Assembly (NCBI GenBank): GCA_018806915.1
Contig: JAGKQI010000062.1
Coordinates: 124,001 to 188,000 of the forward strand
Source of the DNA: Phytophthora colocasiae
Taxonomy: Eukaryota > Oomycota > Peronosporomycetes > Peronosporales > Peronosporaceae
Reading direction: 5' to 3'
DNA length: 64,000 bases
The position numbers and the translations under genes are program-made. Shown piece after piece: positions 46,850 to 56,412 of this stretch. How positions within the stretch are numbered: position 1 is the first letter of the stretch; every line of letters begins with the position of its first letter. Under the pieces are notes generated by a model, which was given only the letters and a program-made list of their open reading frames with translations, was not told the origin of the DNA and made no database searches.

Positions 46850-47541
46850 CAGTAGGCACCGTAGCCACCCGGTCGCTAACCGAGATCCCAGCCCTCTACA
46901 CAGACTCCTTCATGATTGCCACCTCAGAACCCTGTGCCTCACCTCACTAATGACTAGATACGCCTCCGCCGACCAGTACGTCGCAGAACGAAGCCACGTA
47001 CGAAACCTCTGAATGCTGTTGGGTGAAGCCGACCCCTTGGTCGCAGTACTCCACGCGTCGTGTTTAGCTGCTTAACTCTTCTCAACCGAGCAGAATCGCA
47101 ACTGGGAGGTGTGGCGGCTGACCGCACACCCAGAGCTCCCCTAGCTACCGTCGCCCTTCTAGACTACACCTAAACTAACTATACTGGTCGCCACCGTCAG
47201 GATCTTCCTTCGGCGACGCTCTGCAAGCTTTCTCCGCCGTTCACTGTCTTCTATCTGCGTCGTTCGCCTTGGTCGTATACTTATCTCCATCGTAACTGCT
47301 CCGTGTCATCCCTCCTGTAGCGATCTTCTCATGTAGCCGTCGTCCTGCAACTTCAACGTCTCCGCCAATGTCTTGTGTCTGTAGCCCTGCTCGTCACCGT
47401 CCTGCACTCCGTTGATCCCGATTGACTTGTCGTCCACTTTCAACTGTCTTCGTTGTCACCAGTGAGATCAATTGTCACTGCGACGCGGGATTCTTCTGAC
47501 ATTGCTTGTGTTCCAGGTGCGTGGAGCACTACCTGTCCACA
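46850..47541 (-). repeat. 5' LTR of the gag-only element, second segment
   Basis: 692 bp continuing the LTR after the YR insertion, matching 36,186-36,877 with one difference noticed (C/A in AATGACTCGATA). It ends CCACA before the ATTG duplication at 47,542. Confidence 0.88.
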
Positions 47542-48487
47542 ATTGTGTCTGCGATCACCGTCTTGGAACTTCTTTTGCTGACGGACACAGCGCGATCACA
47601 GACCTGTTGCTGTAGAGTGTCGTTCGTCCAGCCATTGTCCACTGTGTTGAGTACTGTGTACTTGAATGACGAACAGCACGGCGCATGGTCGGTTAAATTT
47701 CCCCAATAGTAGGAAAACGAGTCGACCACATCAGGTTCTTCTTCCTCCACACCCATGCCGTGAATGAAGAGACAGGGGCGTTTAGTGGATTTGCATTCGC
47801 AAGAATCTGACGAACCCGAGGAATCGTCGTCCCACAGGTTAAAGTCGAACTGGGGCTTCAAATTCCTTTCAATGCTAATGTCTGACACTCCAGTTAGTAA
47901 TTCCTTGCCGCTTGACGTCACGGAGGTTGGAGTCGATACCGTTCTACAGTTTAAATCGGTTGCAGGTGTCAAGATATCCACGCGATTATCCAGATATTTC
48001 ACCACAATATCTAAATCCTGACCGATCATTGAAAATCCGGATTTTGAAGCACATAACGTGAATGAAATTCCGTTCACAACGGCCTTGAAGGACTCAGAGC
48101 ACTCGGTAGTGCTTCCTGAAGTGCTGGCTTCACTCACACCCTTGACAATCGCATCGATTGGCGGAAGTTTGTCGGATTCCGAATCCATACAGAATCGATA
48201 CTTGAAGTGTAGGCGATGCCGTTGATTTGTGTGTAATTAACGTCCCTTTCGCCTTCCGTGAACGAGGCGAAGACGTCATACCGGACGTTACTGCCATCGT
48301 CCGACGTGATGGGGTTGGCAAACATGGAGAAATCCGCTTGGCCGTAGATTTTCATGGAGTTCCGTTTCACCGTGAAGCGAAATTCGAGACTTGGCCAATC
48401 CGTTGATGTTGTATCTTGAGCGTCTGCATTGAAACTTAAGAGCGAGAGACCGAACGCCACCGCCAGACGAGTGAGACGCGACGCCAT
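47542..48487 (-). pseudogene. H5 (5' part): lipase-like hydrolase, frameshifted and split
   Basis: The ATG at 48487 opens a signal peptide (MASRLTRLAVAFGLSLLSFNADA) and the N-terminal domain (DWPSLEFRFTVKRNSMK, FSMFANPI, YDVFASFTEGE). A frameshift near 48,190, in the block that reads VCLDxESGxLP in relatives, moves the continuation (MDSESDKLPPIDAIV) to the next frame. That frame runs through the cysteine cluster and FIHGMG to ADTIV, where the LTR of the gag-only element begins. The C-terminal half lies at 35,294-35,886. H5 is the only family member on the minus strand. It has lost function at least twice, by frameshift and by insertion. Confidence 0.85.
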
Positions 48488-48493
48488 CTTGGT

Positions 48494-48501
48494 AAAATGA
48501 A
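48494..48501 (-). promoter_or_regulatory. Oomycete initiator-like element upstream of H5
   Basis: On the minus strand TTCATTTT, a YTCATTYY match, lies seven nt upstream of the H5 start codon. A pyrimidine-rich stretch (CCTCCTTTCCTTCC) precedes it. Confidence 0.45.
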
Positions 48502-49131
48502 TAGTGGAAGGAAAGGAGGTTGAGCGGAGGGAATCACATCGGAAATCAGGATGATGATAAGGGATTTTTGTCACTTAACCAGTGGAGTGATCACTCAGAC
48601 CGACCAGTTTACCATGAGCAAGATGATCTTCAGCTGACAAGGAATCCAAAAATCCCGACCAAGTAAAATTGTCACAGAATAATATCTTACGCGAATCATT
48701 TCAAGCGCGCCGACAAGGAGCATATACATTCCGACTTAGATAGTTCTGTCCCATTGGGAGCTGCCGACAGTTGTTCTTGGGAAAGCGTACTTGAGGTATA
48801 CCAGTAGAGAAAAATCTCTACTATAGTGCATGTCTTTAATTAGAAGAAGAGATTGAAGAGGACGATCTTTTTAAACAGTTTAAATTTACAGAGATTACAA
48901 AACATTGGCAAATCGAGCAACTTTATCTCGTACCTACGTGCTCTTCTTCCACATGGAGCGCTGTATTTCAGTGAGAAACCTCGCTCGTCCACATTAGTGC
49001 CTGCAATATGGTTCAGAAGCGTCAAGGGTTCTCCATTTTCCCCTCTGTTTCTCTAAATCGATGTGCAATCGCTCAGTTGTTCGCAGGGTCACCAACAAAC
49101 TGCGGTGGTTGCATGTATTCCTTCGTCCTGG
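48502..49131. other. Divergent intergenic region between H5 and H6
   Basis: About 630 bp without a recognisable gene or repeat. It separates the divergent starts of H5 and H6 and should hold both promoters. Open frames here (for example 48,840-49,025) are short and have no protein-like features. Confidence 0.5.
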
Positions 49132-49139
49132 CTCATTCT
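49132..49139 (+). promoter_or_regulatory. Oomycete initiator-like element upstream of H6
   Basis: CTCATTCT within GGCTCATTCTACAATCC matches the extended oomycete initiator (GCTCATTYY...) well. It lies 27 nt before the H6 ATG. Confidence 0.6.
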
Positions 49140-49166
49140 ACAATCCCTCCCAAACGAGAAACAACC

Positions 49167-50681
49167 ATGTCGTCTTCTCTAATGAAGATAACAGCGATTG
49201 CTTCGTGGATTTTACTAATAATACAAGGAGCACAAGCTCAGAAATGGCCTTCTCTTCGCTTCCACTTCACAGTCAAACGCCAGTCCATGAAGGTCCACAA
49301 CCAACAGGATTTCTCCATTTACGCCAACCCCATCCTCCACAACTTAAACAGTGTGCTTTACGACACATTCGCGACTTTCACGGAAGATTCGACACTGTAC
49401 AACTACACTCTGATCAATGGTATCGCTCATTCTACACGTACTCCGTATTCCAGCAGTCAATCAAGCAAACTTCCAGGGGTTAACTCCTTCGTTTCAGCTA
49501 TCAACGATGCCAGTGCTTCTTCGAGTGATCAAATCGCTTGTGACAATGGGAAAATGTATAAAGTGACGGTGAAAGGTATTGATTTCGCCTTGTGTTCGTC
49601 TGAATCAGGGTTTAAAATGTTCGGAACGGATATGGACATTGACGTGGAGTTTCTTGAAAGTCCCATTGATATCGTGGTTCCTACTGAGAAAGTCAAGTTA
49701 GAATGCGGGAAAGTGGCGACAGCGAGTCCAATTACGACAATCGGGCAGGCTTTACTGACCGGAAAGTCACTGAACAAGGCGAGAAACCTTAAAGCTGAGA
49801 TGAGTTTCTCGTTCCGGAGTAAATCTACATGTTCCTGCCAGTCTACACCTCGTCCGTGTGTCTTTATCCACGGTCTTGGTGTGAAAGATGAATTTCCGGA
49901 AAATCAAGATCAATTTACAGATTATTGGGGAACATATTTAGCTGGACATGGGCCTTGCTGCTCGTCAATGAAGTTCGCTCACTTGGACACTGTTAACAGC
50001 ACGTGGACAGACGGGCAATTGCAGGAAAAAGTGTGCAACCGAGCATTAACAGCCAGTAATTCAAGCAGAAATGCGGTAATTAGTGACACAATCGTCGTCA
50101 CCCACTCGATGGGTAATGTCATGTTTGCTGGAGCTCTTTCCACTGGGAAATGCAGCTTAGATTCCAGTTCTACTTGGATTGGGATGGCAGGACCAATGTT
50201 TGGCAGCATGTGCTCGGATTTTGTCCAGGATTCGTGTGCTGGCAAGACGAATATTGTATGGGAAAAGATCGGGAATATCACTGGAAGATGTCCACCGAAT
50301 ACAGGACTGAAGTCTCTTGCGTACGAAGGTGGAAGCTACAGCTCGGAAGCCTTAAATGCAGCGTATAAAGCTGCTCAGGAGGTTTATCGCACGAATGTAT
50401 CGGCACTTATGTGCGGTAGATCGTATTCTGGCCTGCCTTCCAAGTACCAGGCTCAATTTTGGGGTTTGGGCGCTATGGTTCCTCATAAATCCAAGCAGAA
50501 TGATGGAATGGTGGAATTCCAGAGCTGTGCAGCGGGGATTCCTGAATCCAAATTCGGTGCTAATTACCGAGATCGCTTCTACAAGACGAAGTTGAACCAT
50601 TATGACATGCAGTTTCGAGCGGGAGATTCTCTACTGGATGAAGAAAAGATGCCACTCAAGTGGTTTGACTGTTTGTTGTAG
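49167..50681 (+). CDS. H6: intact secreted lipase-like alpha/beta hydrolase
   Basis: A 504-residue protein. I chose the ATG at 49167 rather than upstream frame extensions because it opens a signal peptide (MSSSLMKITAIASWILLIIQGAQA) just after an initiator-like site. The N-terminal family domain spans about 27-170 (KWPSLRFHFTVKRQSMK, FSIYANP, NYTLINGIAH, GTDMDIDVEFLES). The hydrolase domain has the CSCQSTPRPC cluster, HGLG (235-238), THSMG with Ser314, NDGM with Asp446, LNHYD with His478, and the terminal KWFDCLL. Many cysteines and N-glycosylation sequons fit an extracellular protein. It is the best candidate for the ancestral function of the group H4-H7. Activity and substrate are inferred, not shown. 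Confidence 0.82.
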   Translation: MSSSLMKITAIASWILLIIQGAQAQKWPSLRFHFTVKRQSMKVHNQQDFSIYANPILHNLNSVLYDTFATFTEDSTLYNYTLINGIAHSTRTPYSSSQSSKLPGVNSFVSAINDASASSSDQIACDNGKMYKVTVKGIDFALCSSESGFKMFGTDMDIDVEFLESPIDIVVPTEKVKLECGKVATASPITTIGQALLTGKSLNKARNLKAEMSFSFRSKSTCSCQSTPRPCVFIHGLGVKDEFPENQDQFTDYWGTYLAGHGPCCSSMKFAHLDTVNSTWTDGQLQEKVCNRALTASNSSRNAVISDTIVVTHSMGNVMFAGALSTGKCSLDSSSTWIGMAGPMFGSMCSDFVQDSCAGKTNIVWEKIGNITGRCPPNTGLKSLAYEGGSYSSEALNAAYKAAQEVYRTNVSALMCGRSYSGLPSKYQAQFWGLGAMVPHKSKQNDGMVEFQSCAAGIPESKFGANYRDRFYKTKLNHYDMQFRAGDSLLDEEKMPLKWFDCLL

Positions 50682-50985
50682 GAGATTGATTGAGAAATTA
50701 AATAACATTCTACAAATATTCAGAGGCAATACGCGCCCGACTCATCACTGTGTCTATTGATTCGCTGATCCAGTTACAAGTCTGCAAAGAAGATCAGAAT
50801 GCGCCAAAGCTTAAGATAAATTGATAGGCGATCGAACGGCAAACCATTTCGATCTCAATATACACAGTCCCTGTCTCAATATCTTCCGCGATGGTCTTCA
50901 TTCGGAATCCCTCAGAGCCTTTCGACAGTTTATTTTTCATTTTCCCACATGAAACACCAGCTTTCCACCCAACTTTTCGTCTACG
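50682..50985 (+). promoter_or_regulatory. H6-H7 spacer with initiator-like element at 50,936-50,943
   Basis: A 304-bp spacer. TTCATTTT (YTCATTYY match) at 50,936-50,943, followed by CCCACATG, lies 43 nt before the H7 start codon and is the likely H7 initiator. No other feature was seen. Confidence 0.5.
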
Positions 50986-52144
50986 ATGGGTGTTTTGCTC
51001 GTATTGAGCGTGATATTTGCGCTTGTCGTTCAAGTTTCGGCCCAGGACGACACCGACTGGCCTTCACTAAGATTTCACTTCACGCTCAAGCGCAGTTCCA
51101 TGAAAGTCCACGGTGAATCCGAGTTTTCCATGTACGCCACTCCATTCCTGTCCGACAAGAAGGAGAAAGTTCTCTACGACGTCTTCGCGTCCTTCACGGA
51201 TGATGAAATGCTGTACAACTACACTCTTGTGGATGGAATTCCATATGCCTCAACTCTTCCGTTGGATAAAACCAATTCTCCGTCTGTAACGTGTATTGAC
51301 TCGGAGTCTGGTACTCTTCCGGCCATCAACTCCATCATAGCGGCTATCAACCAGGCTACACCTGTAACAAGTGGAGGCAATGGTAGCAACTGTGCAAATG
51401 GAAAGGTATTCAAGGTTACTATCCAAGGTATCGACTTCGCTTTATGTTCTTCATCGTCGGGATTTACCATGCAAGGGACAGATATGGACATCAATGTGGA
51501 ATTTTTGGAGGAGCGTGTGGATATTGTCCATCCTACTGACACTTCATGCGAGGAAGAGGTGGCTTACAATGCTGTCACTTCAATCGGAAGTACTGGTCAA
51601 CCGATTCCTGAAAATTCGCGAAATTTAAAAGCTGCGTTCGATTTTTCCTTTCGAGATCAATCTTCCTGTTCGTGTAAATCCACACCTCGTCCGTGTATTT
51701 TCATTCATGGCCTCGGAGTGAAGACGGAGACTTCGGAGAACGAGGATTTTTTCTCCTATTGGGGGAAATCCATCGTCGACCACGCTCCCTGCTGCTCTTC
51801 ATTGAAATTTGCTCATTTGAACACAGTGAACAACACGTGGACGAGCCACAGTCTGCAACACAAAGTGTGTGAACGAGCTCTAGCAGTCAGCAACACCAGT
51901 TCCAAGTCGGTTATTACGGATACCATCGTTATTACCCATTCAATGGGGAATTTAATGTTTTCCGGTGCTCTTGCGACTGAAAAATGCTCGCTAGACGCGA
52001 GTTCCACGTGGGTGGGGATGGCTGGGCCTATGATCGGCAGTATGGCTTCGGATTTTGTCCAAGAATCGTGTTCGGGCGAGACGAATGAATTCTGGGAAGA
52101 AGTAGGCGATATTACCGGTCGTTGTCCACCGAATACTGGATTAA
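50986..52144 (+). pseudogene. H7: lipase-like hydrolase truncated by a piggyBac insertion
   Basis: The ATG at 50986 opens a signal peptide (MGVLLVLSVIFALVVQVSA). The N-terminal domain (DWPSLRFHFTLKRSSMK, FSMYATP, NYTLVDGIPYA, GTDMDINVEFLEE) and the hydrolase domain follow through HGLG, THSMGN and ITGRCPPNTGL. At 52,141-52,144 (TTAA, inside the codons for the conserved GLK) the family sequence ends, and the frame continues into foreign DNA to a stop at 52,194. The last 120 or so residues, with the catalytic acid and histidine, are missing from the window. Confidence 0.88.
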
Positions 52145-52292
52145 CCCCTCGAGTACGGAAAAAAAATGTGTTTTATATGCAGTATTCAGCATAATTAGTC
52201 TTGGCATTTGTATGTTACGGGGTAGGGGGGACCTGGGTGATAGGTAGGCTAAGGACACAAACGTGCTAAAGGTGCATGTAAACTGAATAATA

Positions 52293-52349
52293 TTCAGCAC
52301 CGTGTCATGGTGAACTCATAATATGAGTTCACCATGACACGGTGCTGAA
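52293..52349. repeat. 57-bp perfect palindrome in the piggyBac left end
   Basis: Two 28-nt arms (start TTCAGCACCGTGTCATGG) around a single central A are exact reverse complements. Pairing can extend imperfectly about 10 nt further on each side (TGAATAA / TTATTCA). It lies about 150 bp inside the piggyBac end. It may be a subterminal transposase site or a separate foldback insertion. Confidence 0.85.
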
Positions 52350-52653
52350 CTGCATTATTCACCATTATGAAGATAGAGACTGGACACGTTTCCCGCCAAC
52401 TTGAACAGAAACGAATGCGTTCGTTTGGCCAGTTTCAAAAATTTTGAATTTGATACTTCCAATACAAACTCTTATATAGAAAGGAGGTGTGTCATCCCTA
52501 TGATTTGTTGCAATCAAAAGAAAGTGTTTGGCGTTTGATGTGTGATGATCAGACTTGGGATGTGCTGATGATGTGCTGCTAGACAGCACGCAATGTAATC
52601 ATGTAGAGACCGAATAATACAGCTTATATGCAGGTCATTATTCAGCTTACCAC

Positions 52654-54953
52654 CTACGGACTTGTTCTGCGCCTTTTGTTTGAAGCCGGAGTGCTCGGCG
52701 TGCCCGGAGACGATGGTGTTCCTGGCGTTGCACGTATGGCCTTGCGTCGCACTCGAATACTCCTACCGCTTTGAACGGGGATAAGCTTTCCATCGGCCCA
52801 CTCCTTGTGCCAGATATCCCAGCACGTCATTGCCACTCCACGCACTTTACGACGCGCTCGCATGCAAAGGAAAATAGGGCCTGTAGTGTTGCACTCACTG
52901 CAGAAAAATGAAGTTGTCGACGCACGCTGCACTCCTGCGCGCAACACAGAGCACACCTTGCATGTCCTTTGTCGACGTTTTGCCTGAGTATCCGCATTTC
53001 GCCACTCATCAACTTGGCGAGCCGTGTGACCTGTCGTTTGGCTTCTTCCAGTCGAAATTGGCTCGTATGAAGCGGTTTCAGGTGGCCGCTGAGTACCGAA
53101 TGTGTTAGCTTCGTACATGTCCGCCGGCACCAGGCTGCAAAGCTGCATATGCAGCTTCTTCAAGTACTTGACGTGGCTCAATGGGCTGGAGGTCTTGTTC
53201 TTGTGAAAAGCCTTGTGAACGATGTAACTGTTCACAATGGCCACATCAATTAGCCCGAGCACAAGCGACTTGTAGTATTTTTTGAATCGGAGAGCTCGCT
53301 GGAGCGAGTAGCGCTGTAGTCGCAGCTGGTCGTGGACGTCCACGCCTCCCATGAAAGCGTGGTAATCCTTCACGACACGGGGGCACGCCACTTCCACCTG
53401 GGTTGCACCATCCTGCCGAACAACGCGGTCCATTTCAAGACTTCCACCAGTGCACAGGAAGTGAACGGGACGCGAGTCCCACCAGCTAATTGCCGCCATA
53501 CTGGGGACGTGCTTCGACTTAGCCACTTTGAAGGATCCGCGTGCAACCTCTGCAGGACGAGTTTTTTTCTTCTCGATCACAGACTTGCTGTAGCCTAGCC
53601 GGTTTGTCATGATAGTCCCAACGCAGTAAAAACCCATGACCAGCAACTGTATAGCTAGTGCAACGGATGTATAAAATCGGTCTATTACGACCAGCCGCAT
53701 GCCTTCTTTCTTTGACTCACGACCAAAAACCTCCAGTAGGTTTCGAACCACTGCTGCCGGCCCAGACTTCATGTCAGTGTTGTGCGCATCGCTTGAGTGC
53801 TCCTTCTTCCCGCAGTAGACATCAAACCTGTTCATATTCAGTTTAAAATTCTTCAGTCAGTGGTTGAAAGCTGCATAATGCACTGTAGTGAAAAGAAACT
53901 TGCAAAAAAAACTTACCGGATGCAGTACGCAGTAACTGCACTACAAAGCATAAAGAGCTTTGTGCCCCACTTGTGGGGCTTGTCTTTGAGGTACACACGC
54001 ATCTTGTTGAACGATGATCGACTTGGCAGAATAGCCTCATCAAAAGCCAAGTGAGCAGGAGCGACATAGCCTCGTACGAACGTCCGTTGGAGAACTTCTA
54101 CAACTTTTCTGATTTTCCAGGCTCTGTCGGTATGGGATCTGGGGTCTGCGTTTGAATTGAAGTGCAGATTGCGCGAAATTTCCAGAAAGCGGTCACGCGC
54201 TAGCACCGATCCGAAGCAACCTCGAGAAATCGCTCCTTCATCAGTAGTCTTCCAGTGGTTTGTCAATTTTTCGCGGTTGGGAGCTATAGCTCGAGCAATC
54301 AATAGGCCAATAAACCGCCCGAGTTCATGAGGCAATATAGGCTTCATTCCTTCCAGTTCGTGTTCAATATCCCGTCTTGTCTTTTTGGGAAGCTTGTCAT
54401 TGAATCTCCGTTTAGCTCGATACCGTCTGAAGGCGGCATCCACTCGCAATGGCAACTTCTCACGGTGATATTCATTTGAGCAGGCAGCAATATGCTGCCA
54501 CAGAACTACCGGCATGAAGTAAAAAAATAGCGCAACCGGCGAGTCTCCTCGACGCAACACTTCCGCACTTGGACCTGAGTAACCTTGTCTCAACCCCGGG
54601 TAGCTTCTAGTGTCATTAACCGGCTCATATGGGCTCATAAGATATTCGTGGATGTCGGGCTGGACAATATCTTCCCAACCAACCGTACCCATCTCACGCA
54701 ACACGGTATCCTTCAGGTTTCCAGCCAACACCTCGTCTTCTCCACCAAATTTGGACAGGAAATCCTTAGCGAAAAACATTTCATCTGCAATCTGCTGTTC
54801 TGTTGCTTCAATATCATCGGACACATCGTCTGGAACACAGAATGCTTCTGGGCCTTCATCCGAGCCGTATTCTCCAATTTCAATGTCATCCTTCTCTGCT
54901 TCATTGTGGTGAAGTGGATTCAAATCAAACCGGATACGACGCAGAACGACCAC
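52654..54953 (-). CDS. piggyBac-type transposase (one intron)
   Basis: Two exons, 54,953-53,917 and 53,827-52,654, joined over an 89-nt intron (GTAAGT...AACAG), give about 736 codons; the joined sequence YCIRFDVYCGKK is the family pattern. Catalytic aspartates can be placed in HLAFDEAIL, LVVIDRFYTS and FMGGVDVHDQLRL. The C-terminal cysteine-rich domain has CKVCSVL, FFCSEC, LCMRARR and TCWDIWH. The catalytic part looks intact. The 5' end has no ATG: the frame begins at a GTG, with a stop ten codons further upstream, and the first in-frame ATG comes near MFFAKDFL. This suggests that the true first codons were removed by the neighbouring insertion. Confidence 0.85.
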
Positions 54954-55080
54954 GATGATGGGTGACGTGCGACAGTGGTGCTATGATAAGGACAGATCCC
55001 TGGAACTGGGTACCTATTCTAGGGCGGATCCTCAGTTAGGACCCACTTGGCCTAGCTGACCTACGTTCGGATCCCACAGT

Positions 55081-55213
55081 TCTAAGTGCGGATCCGGTGG
55101 CCCTAAGTGCGGATCCGGCAGTCTTTAAGTGCGGATCCGGCGGTCTTAAGTGCGGATCCGGCAGTCCTTAAGTGCGGATCCGGCAGTCTTAAGTGCGGAT
55201 CCGGCAGTCCTAA
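55081..55213. repeat. Tandem repeat of TAAGTGCGGATCCGGCAGTC units
   Basis: About six to seven copies of a 20-23-nt unit, each with one GGATCC, in 130 bp. It leads directly into the longer repeat array at 55,217. Confidence 0.85.
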
Positions 55214-55216
55214 GTG

Positions 55217-55705
55217 AAGATCCAAGATCCCAAGATCCGGGATCCGAGACTCAGGATCCGGGATCCTCAAGATCCAAGATCCCAAGATCCAAGACCCCAA
55301 GATCCAGATCCAAGATCCTCGGATCCTGAAGCCGGATCCTCAAGATCCAAGATCCCAAGATCCAGATCCAAGACCCAGGATCCGGGATCCTCGAGATCCA
55401 AGATCCCAAGATCCGGGATCCGAGACTCAGGATCCAGGATCCTCAAGATCCAAGATCCCAAGATCCAGATCCAAGATCCCAAGATCCAGATCCAAGATCC
55501 TCGGATCCTGAAGCCGGATCCTCAAGATCCAAGATCCCAAGATCCAGATCCAAGCCCAGGATCCGGGATCCTCGAGATCCAAGATCCCAAGATCCGGGAT
55601 CCGAGGCTCATGATCCGGGATCCTCAAGATCCAAGATCCCAAGATCCAGGTCCAAGATCCTCGGATCCGAAGGTCGGATCCAAGGATCCAGGCCCGGATC
55701 CTCAC
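55217..55705. repeat. Higher-order GATCC satellite-like array
   Basis: AAGATCC, CAAGATCC and GGGATCC words are organised into a higher-order unit of about 178 bp. The marker AAGATCCGGGATCCGAG recurs at about 55,230, 55,406 and 55,586. There are about 2.7 units. Open frames of 128 and 179 codons read through it on opposite strands (IQDPKIRDPR... and LGSWILRI...). I treat these as by-products of the repeat rather than genes. Confidence 0.85.
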
Positions 55706-56412
55706 GATCCAAGACATCGACGTAGTGGAGAAGTTGCAGGAGAGCCAGCATGATCCAAGATAGAGATTTGCGATGGGAAAGATAGGGTACAAGATGAGGA
55801 ACTGGATAACCATAAATCAGAGAGTCGAATTTACCTTCTAGTGCGCAAGTGGTTTTCTTCGGAACCTAAGACAAGGGAAGAGGATAGTAGTAGTCTACCT
55901 GCAAGTTTCTTCGCACACCTAGCTACAGCTAAGACCGGATCCCCGATTTGGCCGGCTTACCTTACGATAGTGAAGACCCCGGATCCAACGGTGTTGATTG
56001 CTTAACCGTAGGATCCCTCGACCTCTCAACACCCTCAAGACCAACCGCTACAGGAGGCGGCAAGCAAGACAGTAAAGGAAAGGAAAAGGACCCCCACACC
56101 CATCAAGGCAACCCCGGATCCAAGGATCCACACGATCTTCGAGTCCAAGACCAAGATCCCCCCAACCAGGACCTGTGTGCAGGAACCCCCACGCAAGTCC
56201 AACCTCCCAAGTCCCCGCCAAGGACGTTCAAGCCCTCACGCCTGTGTACAGTCTCCCGTTCCTGAGAGAGCAGATCCCGCCCACTGACGGGTACACAAGG
56301 TGAGCCTCAGCAACCCCCACGGTTATCGGAGTACCCCCTCCGTTAGTCAGTGTCTGGGCGCCGTGTGTGAACGTTGGATCCCTGCTCATTCCAGCGGATC
56401 CACTACACCACA
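55706..56412 (+). other. gypsy-3 leader between repeat array and gag
   Basis: About 700 bp without a convincing gene. Seven GGATCC sites occur here. A small open frame (55,948-56,265) is rich in P, D and K and looks compositional. The LTR/leader boundary and the primer binding site were not identified. Confidence 0.5.

Larger units (their letters stand above)
35887..47541 (-). mobile_element. Gag-only LTR retrotransposon (TR-GAG type) inserted in H5, itself interrupted
   Basis: The LTRs begin TGTCGG and end CCACA and are 991 bp each. The left one is 35,887-36,877. The right one is 40,844-41,142 plus 46,850-47,541, split by a tyrosine-recombinase element. The 4-bp duplication ATTG flanks the whole (35,883-35,886 and 47,542-47,545). 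I noticed two substitutions between the LTRs. Without the nested element it is about 5.95 kb. The internal part encodes gag and two further ORFs but no protease, reverse transcriptase or integrase, so it must depend on an autonomous partner. Genes are on the minus strand. Confidence 0.88.
52141..54983 (-). mobile_element. piggyBac DNA transposon inserted at TTAA in H7; right end not seen
   Basis: The left end is TTAA followed by CCCCTCGAG, matching the TTAA target and CCC-type terminal repeat of piggyBac elements. One transposase gene is on the minus strand. The expected right end (complement of the left end followed by TTAA) is not found. GGATCC-rich retroelement sequence begins just beyond the transposase 5' region, where the frame has a stop instead of an ATG. 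I infer that a gypsy element inserted into this piggyBac. The exact breakpoint is uncertain by tens of bases. Confidence 0.75.

Noticed and set aside
52293..52349. The 57-bp palindrome as the piggyBac terminal repeat
   Set aside because: The family break in H7 falls at TTAA 52,141-52,144, about 150 bp outside the palindrome, and the sequence after TTAA starts CCC as expected for the true end.
55214..55813. Long open frames on both strands of the GATCC repeat (179 and 128 codons)
   Set aside because: They follow from a stop-free repeat word read in different phases. The protein is a monotonous repeat with no start context or domain.
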